From CAKZNE01 sp040222435 (GTDB lineage: Bacteria; Bacteroidota; Bacteroidia; Flavobacteriales; Schleiferiaceae): a stretch of DNA of 64,000 nt. The stretch lies in the NCBI GenBank assembly GCA_965212245.1, contig OZ243107.1, positions 2,976,001 to 3,040,000 of the forward strand, given 5' to 3'. Numbering within the stretch: position 1 is the first letter of the stretch; each line of letters starts with the position of its first letter. Below the pieces are notes generated by a model. The model made no database searches. It was given only the letters and a program-made list of their open reading frames with translations, and was not told the origin of the DNA. Shown here one piece after another: positions 50,704-60,087 of this stretch. A program made the translations under genes and the position numbers.

Positions 50704-52796
50704 TTACCGGTACGTAGTTTTAGATCACCAGCCAATGTAAGGTCCAGGTAATTATCACTGTAAAACTTAACCGGCCCTGGAAAATCAGGGGTGGAAAAGC
50801 GGGCTTCAAAAACGATAAACTGACAATTTTTTAAGTGAGCAATATTTTCCGGTGTTAAGGCATAACGACTGCGGCTTTTTACCGCTTCACTTACCCTTTG
50901 GTTGTTATCCAGACGAGCAGGATCCAGCAGATCAGCAGAGGTAAGGGTGTTTAATACTACCCGGTTTTCATCCAGTAAAAGCATGTTTACCGCCACAGCA
51001 AAGGGAAAGGCGTTAGTACCTATCACTACCAACTCACCGGATTGCAGTTGATCTTTTGGGTCCAGGCCCGCATAGCTAAAAGAGGAAGTATCGCGAAATA
51101 GCAGGTTTTGGAAAGCGAGGTTAAGCGGTATCTCGGTACTTAAGTAAGTGGTAATCCCATAGTCTCTGTAAATAAACTGTGTATACGTGGGAGAAGAAGT
51201 ATTTCCGTTGAGATAAGTACTCAGGTCCAATTCAAAAATATCCGGCTGTATTTCCAGCAGTTCATCTATGTTACTATTGGCTGTGGTAATGGGTATCTGG
51301 AGTAATCCGGGACTGGGTTTATCACCGGGCGTATTTTCTATAGCGGCAGGAATGGTGAACTGCTGCCCCAGTGAAGTCCAGGATAGGGGAGCAGGGCTAC
51401 CCGAATTTTGACGGGCACTAAAGGAGTTAAATACCGATATCAGCGGAGCGCCAATGTAATTCTCCACTTCCAGTGATAAGTTAACCTCCGCAAGATCCAG
51501 CTGATCGGCACCGGAAAGAAATTCAAAGAAATCAGCGGCACTGCTCTCCTGTGTATGGGTGGTGTCCTTACCCAGGAAACCATAGCTCCGGGAGGCCAGC
51601 AGATCTATAATTCCGGTTTTCAGAAATACACTGTCTTCCAGAGAAAGGGTGATCAGCTTACCAGACGAATCTATGCGGGCATTGGTAGTCGTATAGAAAG
51701 TATTGAAGAGGCCACTGCCTGGCTCACCAGTAAGATCTACCGTATATCCGGTAATGTCTTTTTCAGCGTAGTGGGTAGAAAAATTCCCGGCTACGGCAGC
51801 CGGGACAATTTCATTAAAAGCCAGGGGCATGCCACCGTTAGTGGCAGAGGGTATATTGTATTCAAATACCAACTGATCTTCAATAGTGCTGGTGGCATCC
51901 AGGAACATCTTCCCGCTGTCCACTACCATAGAAGTAAGCTCTCCCCTAAAATTCTCAATCTCGGTATTTTGGGTTTCCTCTAACAATATCTGATTGGGGA
52001 AAATGGCTGTGGCCTGCACCGGATCAAGATCTTTAATAGTAACTGAAATATTCAGCAGATCTGTGGTATCAATGGGGACATTGGTGCTGCGGCTGCCGGG
52101 CGAATCAATATTTTGGATAATGGTGCGTATCTGGCCTTCTATTACAATATTATTGTCCAGCCTTACGGAATCAGCGTAAGCTGTATTGGAAGGTATGGTG
52201 GCTACAAAGCGGTTCATTATATCAGGACCTCCGCTCAGGTTGCGAATGGCATATTGAAAATTGGTAATATCTACCGGAAACTCGTTAAACATATTAATGA
52301 CCAGCCATCCGTCTCTGAGAGTCATACTCTGGAAGAACTCTGTGGCATCCAGGGTAAAACCATAGGGGCCAAAACCATCCATAGGTGGAACGGTAGCATT
52401 GCTTCCGTTGTTAATGATCACTACTGCTCCGGCAGCCCCGGATTTCTGAGCCAGCTGCCCCAATGATATGGCATTGGAAATTACCCGGGTACCCAGGTTG
52501 ATATTTTGCAGCTTAACGGTATTAAAATACTCCTTATTAAAGGTTTCATTTATCCGCTGAAACTTAAAATCACTGAGCTTATTGCGGTATACAATACTCA
52601 ACTTACCATCCGGATCAACCGTGAGAGTTGAATCGGTGAATAAGTCTTCAATATCAAGTCTTGAGTTGAGGATCGGGCTTAACGCATCTATATCCCACTG
52701 TGCTGTATCCCGATCGGGCCGGCATGCGCCACAAAACAAAATACTTGTAATCAGTACCTGACGGAAAAGAATTAAAAAAAAAGATCTTGAGGTCAT
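50700..52796 (-). CDS. Large lipoprotein, partner of the DUF5723-like barrel
   Basis: A 698-residue lipoprotein (hydrophobic start, lipobox FCGAC at residue 24) rich in beta strands and Asn/Asp. It begins WDIDALSPILNSRLDIEDLFTDSTLTVDPDGKLSIVYRN. That start matches the gene at 53076 (VDFDLLDDIRVSPGLRVPLVNAHLSLGDLV ... SDKSISISYYND), so the two are diverged paralogues. Both are followed by a DUF5723-like barrel gene. A role in surface assembly is a guess. The gene is complete and its stop overlaps the next start. Confidence 0.75.
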   Translation of the reverse strand: MTSRSFFLILFRQVLITSILFCGACRPDRDTAQWDIDALSPILNSRLDIEDLFTDSTLTVDPDGKLSIVYRNKLSDFKFQRINETFNKEYFNTVKLQNINLGTRVISNAISLGQLAQKSGAAGAVVIINNGSNATVPPMDGFGPYGFTLDATEFFQSMTLRDGWLVINMFNEFPVDITNFQYAIRNLSGGPDIMNRFVATIPSNTAYADSVRLDNNIVIEGQIRTIIQNIDSPGSRSTNVPIDTTDLLNISVTIKDLDPVQATAIFPNQILLEETQNTEIENFRGELTSMVVDSGKMFLDATSTIEDQLVFEYNIPSATNGGMPLAFNEIVPAAVAGNFSTHYAEKDITGYTVDLTGEPGSGLFNTFYTTTNARIDSSGKLITLSLEDSVFLKTGIIDLLASRSYGFLGKDTTHTQESSAADFFEFLSGADQLDLAEVNLSLEVENYIGAPLISVFNSFSARQNSGSPAPLSWTSLGQQFTIPAAIENTPGDKPSPGLLQIPITTANSNIDELLEIQPDIFELDLSTYLNGNTSSPTYTQFIYRDYGITTYLSTEIPLNLAFQNLLFRDTSSFSYAGLDPKDQLQSGELVVIGTNAFPFAVAVNMLLLDENRVVLNTLTSADLLDPARLDNNQRVSEAVKSRSRYALTPENIAHLKNCQFIVFEARFSTPDFPGPVKFYSDNYLDLTLAGDLKLRTGK

Positions 52797-52933
52797 TTAC
52801 GGCAAATTAAGGAAGAAAATCTGTATTCTGCGTTTCCCTGCGTCTACGGGACCTTTACTAAGGTTTAAGGGTGGTTCACTAAAAAATTATGGTAAATTTA
52901 GATCAACACCATGACATTTAGTTAAGTATCAAC

Positions 52934-52941
52934 TATTTTTG
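52934..52941 (+). promoter_or_regulatory. Possible Bacteroidota -7 box
   Basis: TATTTTTG fits the Bacteroidota -7 consensus TAnnTTTG and lies in the 279-bp divergent spacer before the lipoprotein gene at 53076. No clear -33 TTTG is seen at the right distance, so this is weak. Confidence 0.25.
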
Positions 52942-53075
52942 TACTTGAAAAATCACATGAAGTAACCATTCCTGATTATCCGCTTTCCTTTTATAAAGAT
53001 GTGTTTGGGTGTATTAACAAAGTGAGGTTACCCAATTGTGGTAAATGCATAACTGAAATATAATTGCTAAGGTTC

Positions 53076-54593
53076 ATGAAGAAGATTTTTTACGTTGTAT
53101 TACTTGGTTTAGCGGCCATGGGGTGTTCCCGGGACAAGGTAGATTTTGACTTGCTGGATGATATCAGGGTAAGTCCCGGATTACGTGTTCCACTGGTTAA
53201 TGCCCATCTTTCATTGGGTGATCTGGTAAAAGAAGATTCGCTGATCAGCATTGGTTCAGATAAGTCCATCAGCATTTCATATTATAATGATAGTCTCTTT
53301 GGTTTTAATGCCATTGAGTTTGTAGAGATACCTGAACAGGACCCCATACCAGTGCCTTTAAAAGTAGGAGACCCACCCTTTGAGGTGGGAATTGCCCTTG
53401 GTACACTGGCCGGTTCGGAACTAAACAATGCTGTTTTTGATGAAGCCACGCTGCGTTATGGGGTGTCTACTGCTTTGCCGGTTGCCTCAGATGTGGAGTT
53501 CACTTTTACCTTTACCAACGCCACTTTAAACGGAGTAAGGTTTGAACATACTTTTGTTCTGCCTGCGCTTGCCACGGAGTTTGAGGATTCTCTGGATATA
53601 TCGGGTATTGATTTTGATCTTAGTAATAATGGGGCCGATATTAATTACCTGGGCATGAAAATGGAAATTACGGATCCCGGTCTTGCCCTTCCCGCTCAGG
53701 ACTTTATCAATGCTGTACAGCTAAGTGGTTTAAAAATAGCAGAAGCCAATGGTTTTTTTGGTCAAAAAGTAATCAATATCCCTAACGGGCAGTTCGATTT
53801 TGACATTTCAGCTCTTAATGACCTTACTGATGGGTTATACCTGGCTAATCCTACCATCCGCTTGATTACCGCCAGTTCTATGGGTATAGGCCTCAAGTTC
53901 AAGCCCGATTTCTTTGGTGTGAATGCAGCCGGTTCAATAGCTAACCTGAATGCGGATGAGTACCGCGTGAATCAGGCAGGCTCCAGTACGGTTATGGATA
54001 CCACGGTTATTACCATAGATAAAGATAATTCCGGTATTGTAGATTTCCTGGCTAATCTACCCAGACAAATAACCTACGGGGGGCAGGCGCAATTAAATCC
54101 TGACGGTGTGGCCGCTAATTTTATTTCTAAAGATGCCCGCATGAATATTGGAATGGAGATAGACATCCCCCTGGAAATTACCGCTACGGATATGCGCATT
54201 GAAGAAACCATAAAGGATGTAAATATCAGTAGTAGTGATAATCCCGATGCCATTGAGTCATTGGCACTTTACTTCCGCACCGAAAACGGCTTTCCGTTTG
54301 AAGTAGACCTGGATATAGCATTTTTAAGTGAAAATGATTCCGTTTTGGAAACGGTTCAGATTCCTCTGTTAGATGCTGCTGCTGTAGATGTGAACGGAAG
54401 GGCAAGCCAGAAAAGCAATTCAGAATATGAAGTGATTTTTGAAAAAGAAGATATTGATGGTTTACTGGGAGCCAGGAGTATTCGCATAGTGGGCCGTTTA
54501 AGTACTTCTAACGGTGGTCAGGATGTGGTGAAGATGTTCACGGATTATGAACTGGACGTTCAGATTGCCACTCAAACTAAAGTTAATTACTAA
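53076..54593 (+). CDS. Lipoprotein, paralogue of the 50700 gene
   Basis: A 505-residue lipoprotein with signal MKKIFYVVLLGLAAMGC (lipobox AMGC). I chose ATG 53076; TTG 53064 adds only four residues. The mature protein is beta-rich with repeated Asp/Asn-containing strands (LRVPLVNAHLSLGDLVKEDS, FTFTFTNATLNGVRFEHTF, ITIDKDNSGIVDFLANLP). It shares its opening pattern with the lipoprotein on the opposite strand and is also followed by a DUF5723-like barrel gene 11 bp downstream. Probably a surface or periplasmic partner of that barrel; function unknown. Confidence 0.78.
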   Translation: MKKIFYVVLLGLAAMGCSRDKVDFDLLDDIRVSPGLRVPLVNAHLSLGDLVKEDSLISIGSDKSISISYYNDSLFGFNAIEFVEIPEQDPIPVPLKVGDPPFEVGIALGTLAGSELNNAVFDEATLRYGVSTALPVASDVEFTFTFTNATLNGVRFEHTFVLPALATEFEDSLDISGIDFDLSNNGADINYLGMKMEITDPGLALPAQDFINAVQLSGLKIAEANGFFGQKVINIPNGQFDFDISALNDLTDGLYLANPTIRLITASSMGIGLKFKPDFFGVNAAGSIANLNADEYRVNQAGSSTVMDTTVITIDKDNSGIVDFLANLPRQITYGGQAQLNPDGVAANFISKDARMNIGMEIDIPLEITATDMRIEETIKDVNISSSDNPDAIESLALYFRTENGFPFEVDLDIAFLSENDSVLETVQIPLLDAAAVDVNGRASQKSNSEYEVIFEKEDIDGLLGARSIRIVGRLSTSNGGQDVVKMFTDYELDVQIATQTKVNY

Positions 54594-54604
54594 GAACCGG
54601 AACT

Positions 54605-56017
54605 ATGAAGAATTGGATACAGACCTTAACATTTGTTTTTATTACAGTTGTGGCTTCTGCTCAAAGTGATCTTACCCTTTATAACTTTAACGCTATTCCG
54701 CAATCCTTACATACCAATCCGGCATACCCGCAGCAAACCAAAGTGTGGGTAGGTTTGCCGGTTCTTTCCGGAGTGCAATTTCATTTTCACAACAACGGTT
54801 TTAAATTGGTAGACCTTTTGGCTACCGGTAGTGATGTGAATGATAATATTGACAATATCATAAATAACCTGGATGATAAAAGCCACCTGGCCTTAAACCA
54901 AAGCTTTGATCTTTTTGGCGTGGCGTTTAAAATGGGAAATGGTTTTTTCTCTATGGGGGCTACGCAAACCGTTGATTTTAGAATGGACTACCCGGTAGAT
55001 CTGCTTAAGATAGTTCGGTTTGGAAATGATCAGTATGTAAATCAATCATTGAACGTAAACCAATTTGACTATGAAACTACGGTTCGTACTAATCTTTACA
55101 TTGGTTACCAGCACAGCCTGATGGATGATAGGTTAAGAGTTGGAGGACGTTTTAAATACATTATCGGTCAGCAGCACTCTTATGTAGAACGCATGAATGC
55201 GGAGATCAATACCAATGATGATGGTTTTGAGCTGGATATTAAAACCGATATTCTGATCCGTACCGCTGGTGTATCGGGCATATTTGATGATTCTTTTGGC
55301 GATAATATAATGGGTAGTATAATACCTGAGAACAGTGGGGTTGCTGGTGATTTGGGTGTGTTCTACCAGATCAATGACAAATGGGATGTATCAGCCAGTG
55401 TAATTGATTTGGGTGTAATTAACTGGTCAGCCGGTACCCGTGATTACATAAGTAACGGGCAATTTACGTATGATGGTATTGATGCGGATCTCTCTAAGGA
55501 AGATATGGAAGGTTCGCTACAGGAAACCCAGGATAGCCTGAAGGCAGCTTTTGATTTTGAAGAAGTAGACGGAGAAAGCTATTCACGTTGGTTAAGCCCC
55601 AGGGTATTTGTAGGGGCCAATTATAATTTTAACGAAAAGCATTCATTAGGCGCCCTTTACCACGCTCGTGTATGGAATGGCGAGGCTTTCCATGATTTTA
55701 GTTTGAACTATCGCGGCAGATGGTCACGTATGTTCCAGTTCATTACATCTTATTCCGTAATCAATGGAACTTACAATAATGTTGGAGTGGGTTTTGACCT
55801 TAAAATGGGCCCGGTGCAACTTTACGTACTTTCGGATAATGTATTGGGTGCACTTATGTATGAAAACCTGCAAACCACCAACCTTCGCGTAGGACTAAAC
55901 TTTACTTTTTACGGAAAGAAAAATAAAGGAATTGAAGCTACACCATTGGTAGACCCTATTCCGGCTGCTCCTGAAGAAACTCCGGAACCGGCTGATTCTA
56001 ATGAAAACAACAATTAA
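54605..56017 (+). CDS. DUF5723-family outer-membrane protein
   Basis: A 470-residue exported barrel (signal peptide ends near VVASAQ, residue 20). The DUF5723 pattern is clear: LYNFNAIPQSLHTNPAYPQQTKVWVGLPVLSG near the start, then FDLFGVAFKMGNGFFSMGATQ, and later FVGANYNFNEKHSLGALYHAR and GPVQLYVLSDNVLG. A Pro/Glu-rich tail (residues 445-470, EETPEPADSNENNN) follows the last strand, so the true barrel end is LRVGLNFTFYG. It is the second gene of the lipoprotein-barrel-lipoprotein unit 53076-56885. Confidence 0.87.
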   Translation: MKNWIQTLTFVFITVVASAQSDLTLYNFNAIPQSLHTNPAYPQQTKVWVGLPVLSGVQFHFHNNGFKLVDLLATGSDVNDNIDNIINNLDDKSHLALNQSFDLFGVAFKMGNGFFSMGATQTVDFRMDYPVDLLKIVRFGNDQYVNQSLNVNQFDYETTVRTNLYIGYQHSLMDDRLRVGGRFKYIIGQQHSYVERMNAEINTNDDGFELDIKTDILIRTAGVSGIFDDSFGDNIMGSIIPENSGVAGDLGVFYQINDKWDVSASVIDLGVINWSAGTRDYISNGQFTYDGIDADLSKEDMEGSLQETQDSLKAAFDFEEVDGESYSRWLSPRVFVGANYNFNEKHSLGALYHARVWNGEAFHDFSLNYRGRWSRMFQFITSYSVINGTYNNVGVGFDLKMGPVQLYVLSDNVLGALMYENLQTTNLRVGLNFTFYGKKNKGIEATPLVDPIPAAPEETPEPADSNENNN

Positions 56018-56051
56018 TAATTACAAATACTTTTAACTAAATCGCAACACA

Positions 56052-56885
56052 ATGAAAAGAGTTGTCCTTAATTCACTTCTAATTGTTTCTATGATAGGTA
56101 TGGTAGCCTGTGATGAAGATAATCCCCTCGAATCTTCCGATGGTGCTACTGAACTTGCACTGGGAGAATACTATATGGAAGCAGAAGGCATTGTATCCTA
56201 TCTTTATAATTTAACCGACCGTGCTTACAACGATTCTACTTTCCAGGCTTCAGATTCTACTACCATCTGGGGTATTCCTGTAGTAGGAACTACTACTTCT
56301 CTTATGGAGCTTCGTTTCGGCAACGGTATTACCGGAAATGATGGTATTACCCGTAAAGGTAAAATTACCGTTAGTGAGAGTGGAAACTTTGCCGCTACCG
56401 GTGGAAGCCTGAGCCTTGCCTTTGATAACTTTGTGGTTAATGACAGAGCTATTGGTAACAATAACACCAATATGAGCATAGCTAATGACGGTGTGGGTTC
56501 TTACAGTGTAGGCATCACTGATTTTGGTATAGCTAATGAATTTGCTTACTCAGGTTCTAAAACTATTTCCTGGACTTCCGGACTTTCTACTCCTTCAGAA
56601 GATGATGATCAGTATAACGTAGGAGGTTCTTTTAGCGGAAGCGAAACAGAAACAGGTAATGGAATTGCCGGAAACGTGGTTGAACCTTTGGTGTATCACC
56701 GCAGCTGCGCCAGCGGTGTGGTTTCAGGTTTGGTTGATTTTACCCTTTCCGGAGATAGTCTTGCTTTTAATATGGGAAGCGTAGACTTTATTAAGGATGA
56801 CAACTGTAACAATGCTGCAGTAATTACCATCGAAACAGAAAACGGTGGTAAACTGGTATTTCCCAAAACTTTTAATGGTTTTTAA
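56052..56885 (+). CDS. Lipoprotein of unknown function
   Basis: A 277-residue lipoprotein (MKRVVLNSLLIVSMIGMVAC, Cys20) with an acidic linker DEDNPLESSDGATE. The mature part is Gly/Asn/Thr-rich beta sequence (GRKGKITVSESGNFAATGG-like segments, IGNNNTNMSIANDGVGSYS) and has a late pair of cysteines (RSCASG, DDNCNN). No family recognised. It lies 34 bp after the DUF5723 gene and is probably part of that operon. A 7-bp stem overlaps its stop codon (56877-56900) and could stop transcription, but it lacks a T tract. Confidence 0.72.
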   Translation: MKRVVLNSLLIVSMIGMVACDEDNPLESSDGATELALGEYYMEAEGIVSYLYNLTDRAYNDSTFQASDSTTIWGIPVVGTTTSLMELRFGNGITGNDGITRKGKITVSESGNFAATGGSLSLAFDNFVVNDRAIGNNNTNMSIANDGVGSYSVGITDFGIANEFAYSGSKTISWTSGLSTPSEDDDQYNVGGSFSGSETETGNGIAGNVVEPLVYHRSCASGVVSGLVDFTLSGDSLAFNMGSVDFIKDDNCNNAAVITIETENGGKLVFPKTFNGF

Positions 56886-56899
56886 GGCATAACAAAAAC

Positions 56900-58171
56900 C
56901 TAATACTTGTACTTGGGCCAGCGGGTTTTTAAAAACTCCCTGGCCCTTTTTTCCTGGCTGTTATCGCCCGGGTTGTAAAAGGAAGTGCCGGTAATTTCTC
57001 CGGGTAGAAATTCCTCGTCAATAAAATTGCCCTTATGGGAGTGGGCATATTGATAATCTTTGCCATACCCTAATTCTTTCATCAATGCGGTGGGTGCGTT
57101 CCTGATGTGAAGAGGCACAGCAAGATCTCCGCTTTTCCGTACCTCGCTTTGTGCCTTTCCTATTGCCTCATAACTGGCGTTACTTTTAGGAGAGGTAGCC
57201 AGGTAAATAACACATTGAGCCAAAATGATGCGGCCTTCGGGCCAACCTATTTTTTGTACGGCATCAAAAGCAGTATTGGCCAACAGCAATGCGTTGGGAT
57301 TGGCCATCCCAATATCTTCAGAGGCCAGTATCAGTAAACGCCTGGCAATAAACTTAGGGTCTTCACCACCTTCAATCATTCGCGCCAGCCAATATATCCC
57401 GGCATTGGGGTCGCTACCCCGTATGGATTTGATGAAAGCGGAAATTATGTCGTAATGCTGTTCACCATTTTTGTCATAAAAAGCCGGACGGTTCTTTAGT
57501 ACCTTCTCTACTTCTTCATTGGTTATCTCATTTTCAGCATCCAGATTTCCGGCAATTAGTTCCAGTGTGTTCAGAAGTTTCCGGGCATCCCCTCCTGAAA
57601 AACGGAATAATGCTTCTTTCTCCTTTATTTTCAGAGACTTATCAATTAACCACTGATCTTCTCGTAAAGCCCGTTCCAGCATTTTTTCCAGGTCACTTTT
57701 TTCAAGTGCTTTTAAAACGTACACCTGTGAACGTGACAAAAGGGCGGAGATCACTTCAAAGCTGGGATTTTCAGTAGTAGCTCCTATGAGTGTAACCACA
57801 CCTTTTTCTACGGCTCCCAGCAGACTGTCCTGTTGCGATTTACTGAAACGGTGTATCTCATCAATAAAAAGGATAGGTGTTTGACCCTGTGCAAAAAGTC
57901 CTTGGCCTTCGGCTTTTTGAATAACCTCTCTAACCTCCTTAACTCCTGAATTGATAGCACTTAGCGTGAAAAAAGGCCTTTCCGAATACTTAGCAATTAA
58001 TCCGGCCAGGGTGGTTTTTCCTACTCCCGGAGGTCCCCAGAAAATCATGGAAGGAACTATTTTTCGTTCCAGGAGTTTTCTAAGAGAGCCCTGTTTCCCT
58101 ATCAGATCTTCCTGACCAATGAACTCATCAAAATTCGTGGGTCGCATACGTTCTGCGAGAGGAATTGCCAT
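56900..58171 (-). CDS. rarA: Replication-associated recombination protein A (RarA/MgsA)
   Basis: A 423-residue AAA+ ATPase of the RarA/MgsA/WRNIP1 family, acting at stalled replication forks. Start region MAIPLAERMRPTNFDEFIGQEDL, Walker A WGPPGVGKTTLA, Walker B ILFIDEIHRFSKSQQDSLL, sensor 1 LIGATTENPSFEVISALLSR, arginine-finger area, and a C-terminal tetramerisation region with SIRGSDPNAGIYWLARMIEGGEDPKFIARRL. ATG 58171 fits the family start; TTG 58180 adds three residues. It is divergent from the rhomboid gene and convergent to the lipoprotein gene. Confidence 0.96.
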   Translation of the reverse strand: MAIPLAERMRPTNFDEFIGQEDLIGKQGSLRKLLERKIVPSMIFWGPPGVGKTTLAGLIAKYSERPFFTLSAINSGVKEVREVIQKAEGQGLFAQGQTPILFIDEIHRFSKSQQDSLLGAVEKGVVTLIGATTENPSFEVISALLSRSQVYVLKALEKSDLEKMLERALREDQWLIDKSLKIKEKEALFRFSGGDARKLLNTLELIAGNLDAENEITNEEVEKVLKNRPAFYDKNGEQHYDIISAFIKSIRGSDPNAGIYWLARMIEGGEDPKFIARRLLILASEDIGMANPNALLLANTAFDAVQKIGWPEGRIILAQCVIYLATSPKSNASYEAIGKAQSEVRKSGDLAVPLHIRNAPTALMKELGYGKDYQYAHSHKGNFIDEEFLPGEITGTSFYNPGDNSQEKRAREFLKTRWPKYKY

Positions 58172-58218
58172 AGTGCACAATTTTTGAGAGGGTAAAAGTA
58201 GTACTTTTAAGAGCGGTT

Positions 58219-58965
58219 ATGAGTTTGATTAGACCTGGAGATAGTTACAATGATGTGTTTATTCCGCATGATAAGGGTATTGGTTTTTTGCTAAAACCAT
58301 TCCTCTTCGTAATGCTGCTATGGATTATTTTCTGGGCTGATTTCCGGTATGACCTGGAATTGTTTCACTTGGGTATTTATCCTCAAAACTGGACGGGTTT
58401 AAGCGGAGTGGTATTCTCACCCGTTATTCACGGAAGCTTGCAACACCTCACCAATAATACTATACCCGTTTTAGTTCTGGGTTCATCTTTATATTATTTC
58501 TATCCCCGGGTGGCTAATTTCATAGTTGTTGTTTCATGGGTGATCAGCGGCCTTATTGTATGGTTTATAGGGCGTGAGAGCTACCACATAGGCGCTTCCA
58601 GTTTAATATATGCCCTGGCCGGGTTTATTTTTCTCAGTGGCATATTGCGGAAGCAGGCGAATTTACTTACCCTATCGCTGCTGGTGGTTTTTGTTTACGG
58701 CAGTTTGGTATGGGGTGTTTTGCCTATAGATGAACAGGTGAGCTGGGAAGCACATTTGGCGGGAGCCTTCAGTGGTTTTGCCCTTGCCTTTCACTTTCGT
58801 AAAGTAGGCCCGGCACAAAAGCCCAAAAAGTATAGTTGGGAATTAGAAGAGGAGGAGGAAGAGGATGATCTGATAGGCGATGCATGGAAAAACTACTCAG
58901 GAGAACATTCAGTAACGTATTTTTATAAATCCAAACAAGACGAAAACGATGATCAAAAGGCTTAG
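58219..58965 (+). CDS. Rhomboid-family intramembrane serine protease
   Basis: A 248-residue polytopic membrane protein. The catalytic Ser is in HIGASSLIYALAGFIF, the catalytic His in WEAHLAGAFSGF, and the earlier HGSLQHLTNNTIPVLVLGS supplies the conserved His-Asn loop. About six hydrophobic segments are present. The C-terminal 50 residues are very acidic (EEEEEEDDLIGDAW) and cytoplasmic. It would cleave membrane proteins within the bilayer. Its end overlaps the next gene by 17 bp. Confidence 0.93.
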   Translation: MSLIRPGDSYNDVFIPHDKGIGFLLKPFLFVMLLWIIFWADFRYDLELFHLGIYPQNWTGLSGVVFSPVIHGSLQHLTNNTIPVLVLGSSLYYFYPRVANFIVVVSWVISGLIVWFIGRESYHIGASSLIYALAGFIFLSGILRKQANLLTLSLLVVFVYGSLVWGVLPIDEQVSWEAHLAGAFSGFALAFHFRKVGPAQKPKKYSWELEEEEEEDDLIGDAWKNYSGEHSVTYFYKSKQDENDDQKA

Positions 58966-59440
58966 TATCCTTTTGCTGATGGGGCTTTCCACTTTGGCTT
59001 CGGCCCAGCAATATTTATATATAAAAAGGCAGGGCGAAATGCCAGCTGAGCGACTGGGTTTATACGATGTAGTAAAGATCCGTACTACCGATGGCGAATC
59101 ATGGGTAAAAGGCAGTGTACAGAATATTGCTCTGGAATCTATTACCGTAGGGGGGCAGATATATCCGTTGAAAAATGTGGAGGGCCTCCGCACATATAAC
59201 GATTTGGTGAAAATTACCGGAACGGCTATTTGGGGAGCAGGAGCTCTTTTTACTTCTATAGCTTTTGTAAATCGCCTGGCCAATGGTGACCGGCCCTTAC
59301 TATTTCCTGGTCAAATAGCTTTTGGAGCAGGTATGCTGGCTGGAGGAGCTTTGGTAAGCTGGCTTGCCAGAAGAACGTACCGTACATCAAACGGATATTA
59401 TTTTGAGGTTATTGATCTCAGCCAGAATTATACACCTTGA
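58949..59440 (+). CDS. Exported small membrane-associated protein, unknown
   Basis: A 163-residue protein with a signal peptide (cleavage near LASAQ, residue 19). The N-terminal half is soluble beta sequence (YLYIKRQGEMPAERLGLYDVVKIRTTDGESWVKGSV). The C-terminal half has two Gly/Ala-rich hydrophobic segments (TGTAIWGAGALFTSIAF, IAFGAGMLAGGALVSWLA) that could span the membrane. No family recognised. It overlaps the rhomboid gene by 17 bp and the next gene by 4 bp, so the three form one operon. Confidence 0.72.
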   Translation: MIKRLSILLLMGLSTLASAQQYLYIKRQGEMPAERLGLYDVVKIRTTDGESWVKGSVQNIALESITVGGQIYPLKNVEGLRTYNDLVKITGTAIWGAGALFTSIAFVNRLANGDRPLLFPGQIAFGAGMLAGGALVSWLARRTYRTSNGYYFEVIDLSQNYTP

Positions 59441-60087
59441 GCAAAACAGCAGTAATTATAGGAGCAACCGGACTTATTGGTGGAGCTGTATTAAAACAGC
59501 TTCTGGCTGATGAACGCTATGCTAAAGTGGTAGTGCTGGCCCGTAAAAGTACCGGGCTTACACACACCAGGTTAGAAGAGGTTATAGGTAATTTGCTGGA
59601 CGATAATTTCTGGAAATTAAAAATGCTGGTGGATGAGGTTTTTTGTTGCATTGGCACCACCCAAGCCAAAACCTCGGATATGCAGGTGTATAAAAATATA
59701 GATTATGGTATACCAGTTCATGCGGCTCAATGGGGTTTACGCTCAGGTATGCAGAAGTTTTTGGTTATCAGTTCTATGGGCGCTAGTAAAAACAGCCGTA
59801 TCTTTTATTCACGCACCAAAGGTCAGATGGAGGAAGCTTTGCGCAAAATGGCCATTCCCAGGCTTTATATCTTAAGACCATCACTTTTATTGGGAGACAG
59901 AAATGAATTCCGGCTGGGAGAGGCCGTTGGTAAGTTCTTTACCAAGACTTTTTCCTTTCTAATACCAGCCCGTTATAAGGGAATAAAAGGAGAAACCGTA
60001 GCACAATCCATGGTTATTTTAGCCAATTCTACCTCTCAAAAAGTAATTTACGAATCTGAAGAGCTACGTTCGTTGGTTTCTTTATGA
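59437..60087 (+). CDS. NAD(P)-binding Rossmann protein, HTATIP2/TIP30-like
   Basis: A 216-residue atypical short-chain dehydrogenase. The nucleotide-binding motif is AVIIGATGLIGGAVLKQLL; the acidic/Cys block EVFCCIGTTQAKTS is typical of TIP30-like proteins; FLVISSMGASKNSRIFYSRTKGQMEEAL contains the Ser-Tyr-Lys-like elements. Substrate unknown. The start is TTG at 59437, overlapping the previous stop by 4 bp. Its last 40 bp overlap the convergent HdeD-like gene. Confidence 0.88.
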   Translation: MSKTAVIIGATGLIGGAVLKQLLADERYAKVVVLARKSTGLTHTRLEEVIGNLLDDNFWKLKMLVDEVFCCIGTTQAKTSDMQVYKNIDYGIPVHAAQWGLRSGMQKFLVISSMGASKNSRIFYSRTKGQMEEALRKMAIPRLYILRPSLLLGDRNEFRLGEAVGKFFTKTFSFLIPARYKGIKGETVAQSMVILANSTSQKVIYESEELRSLVSL

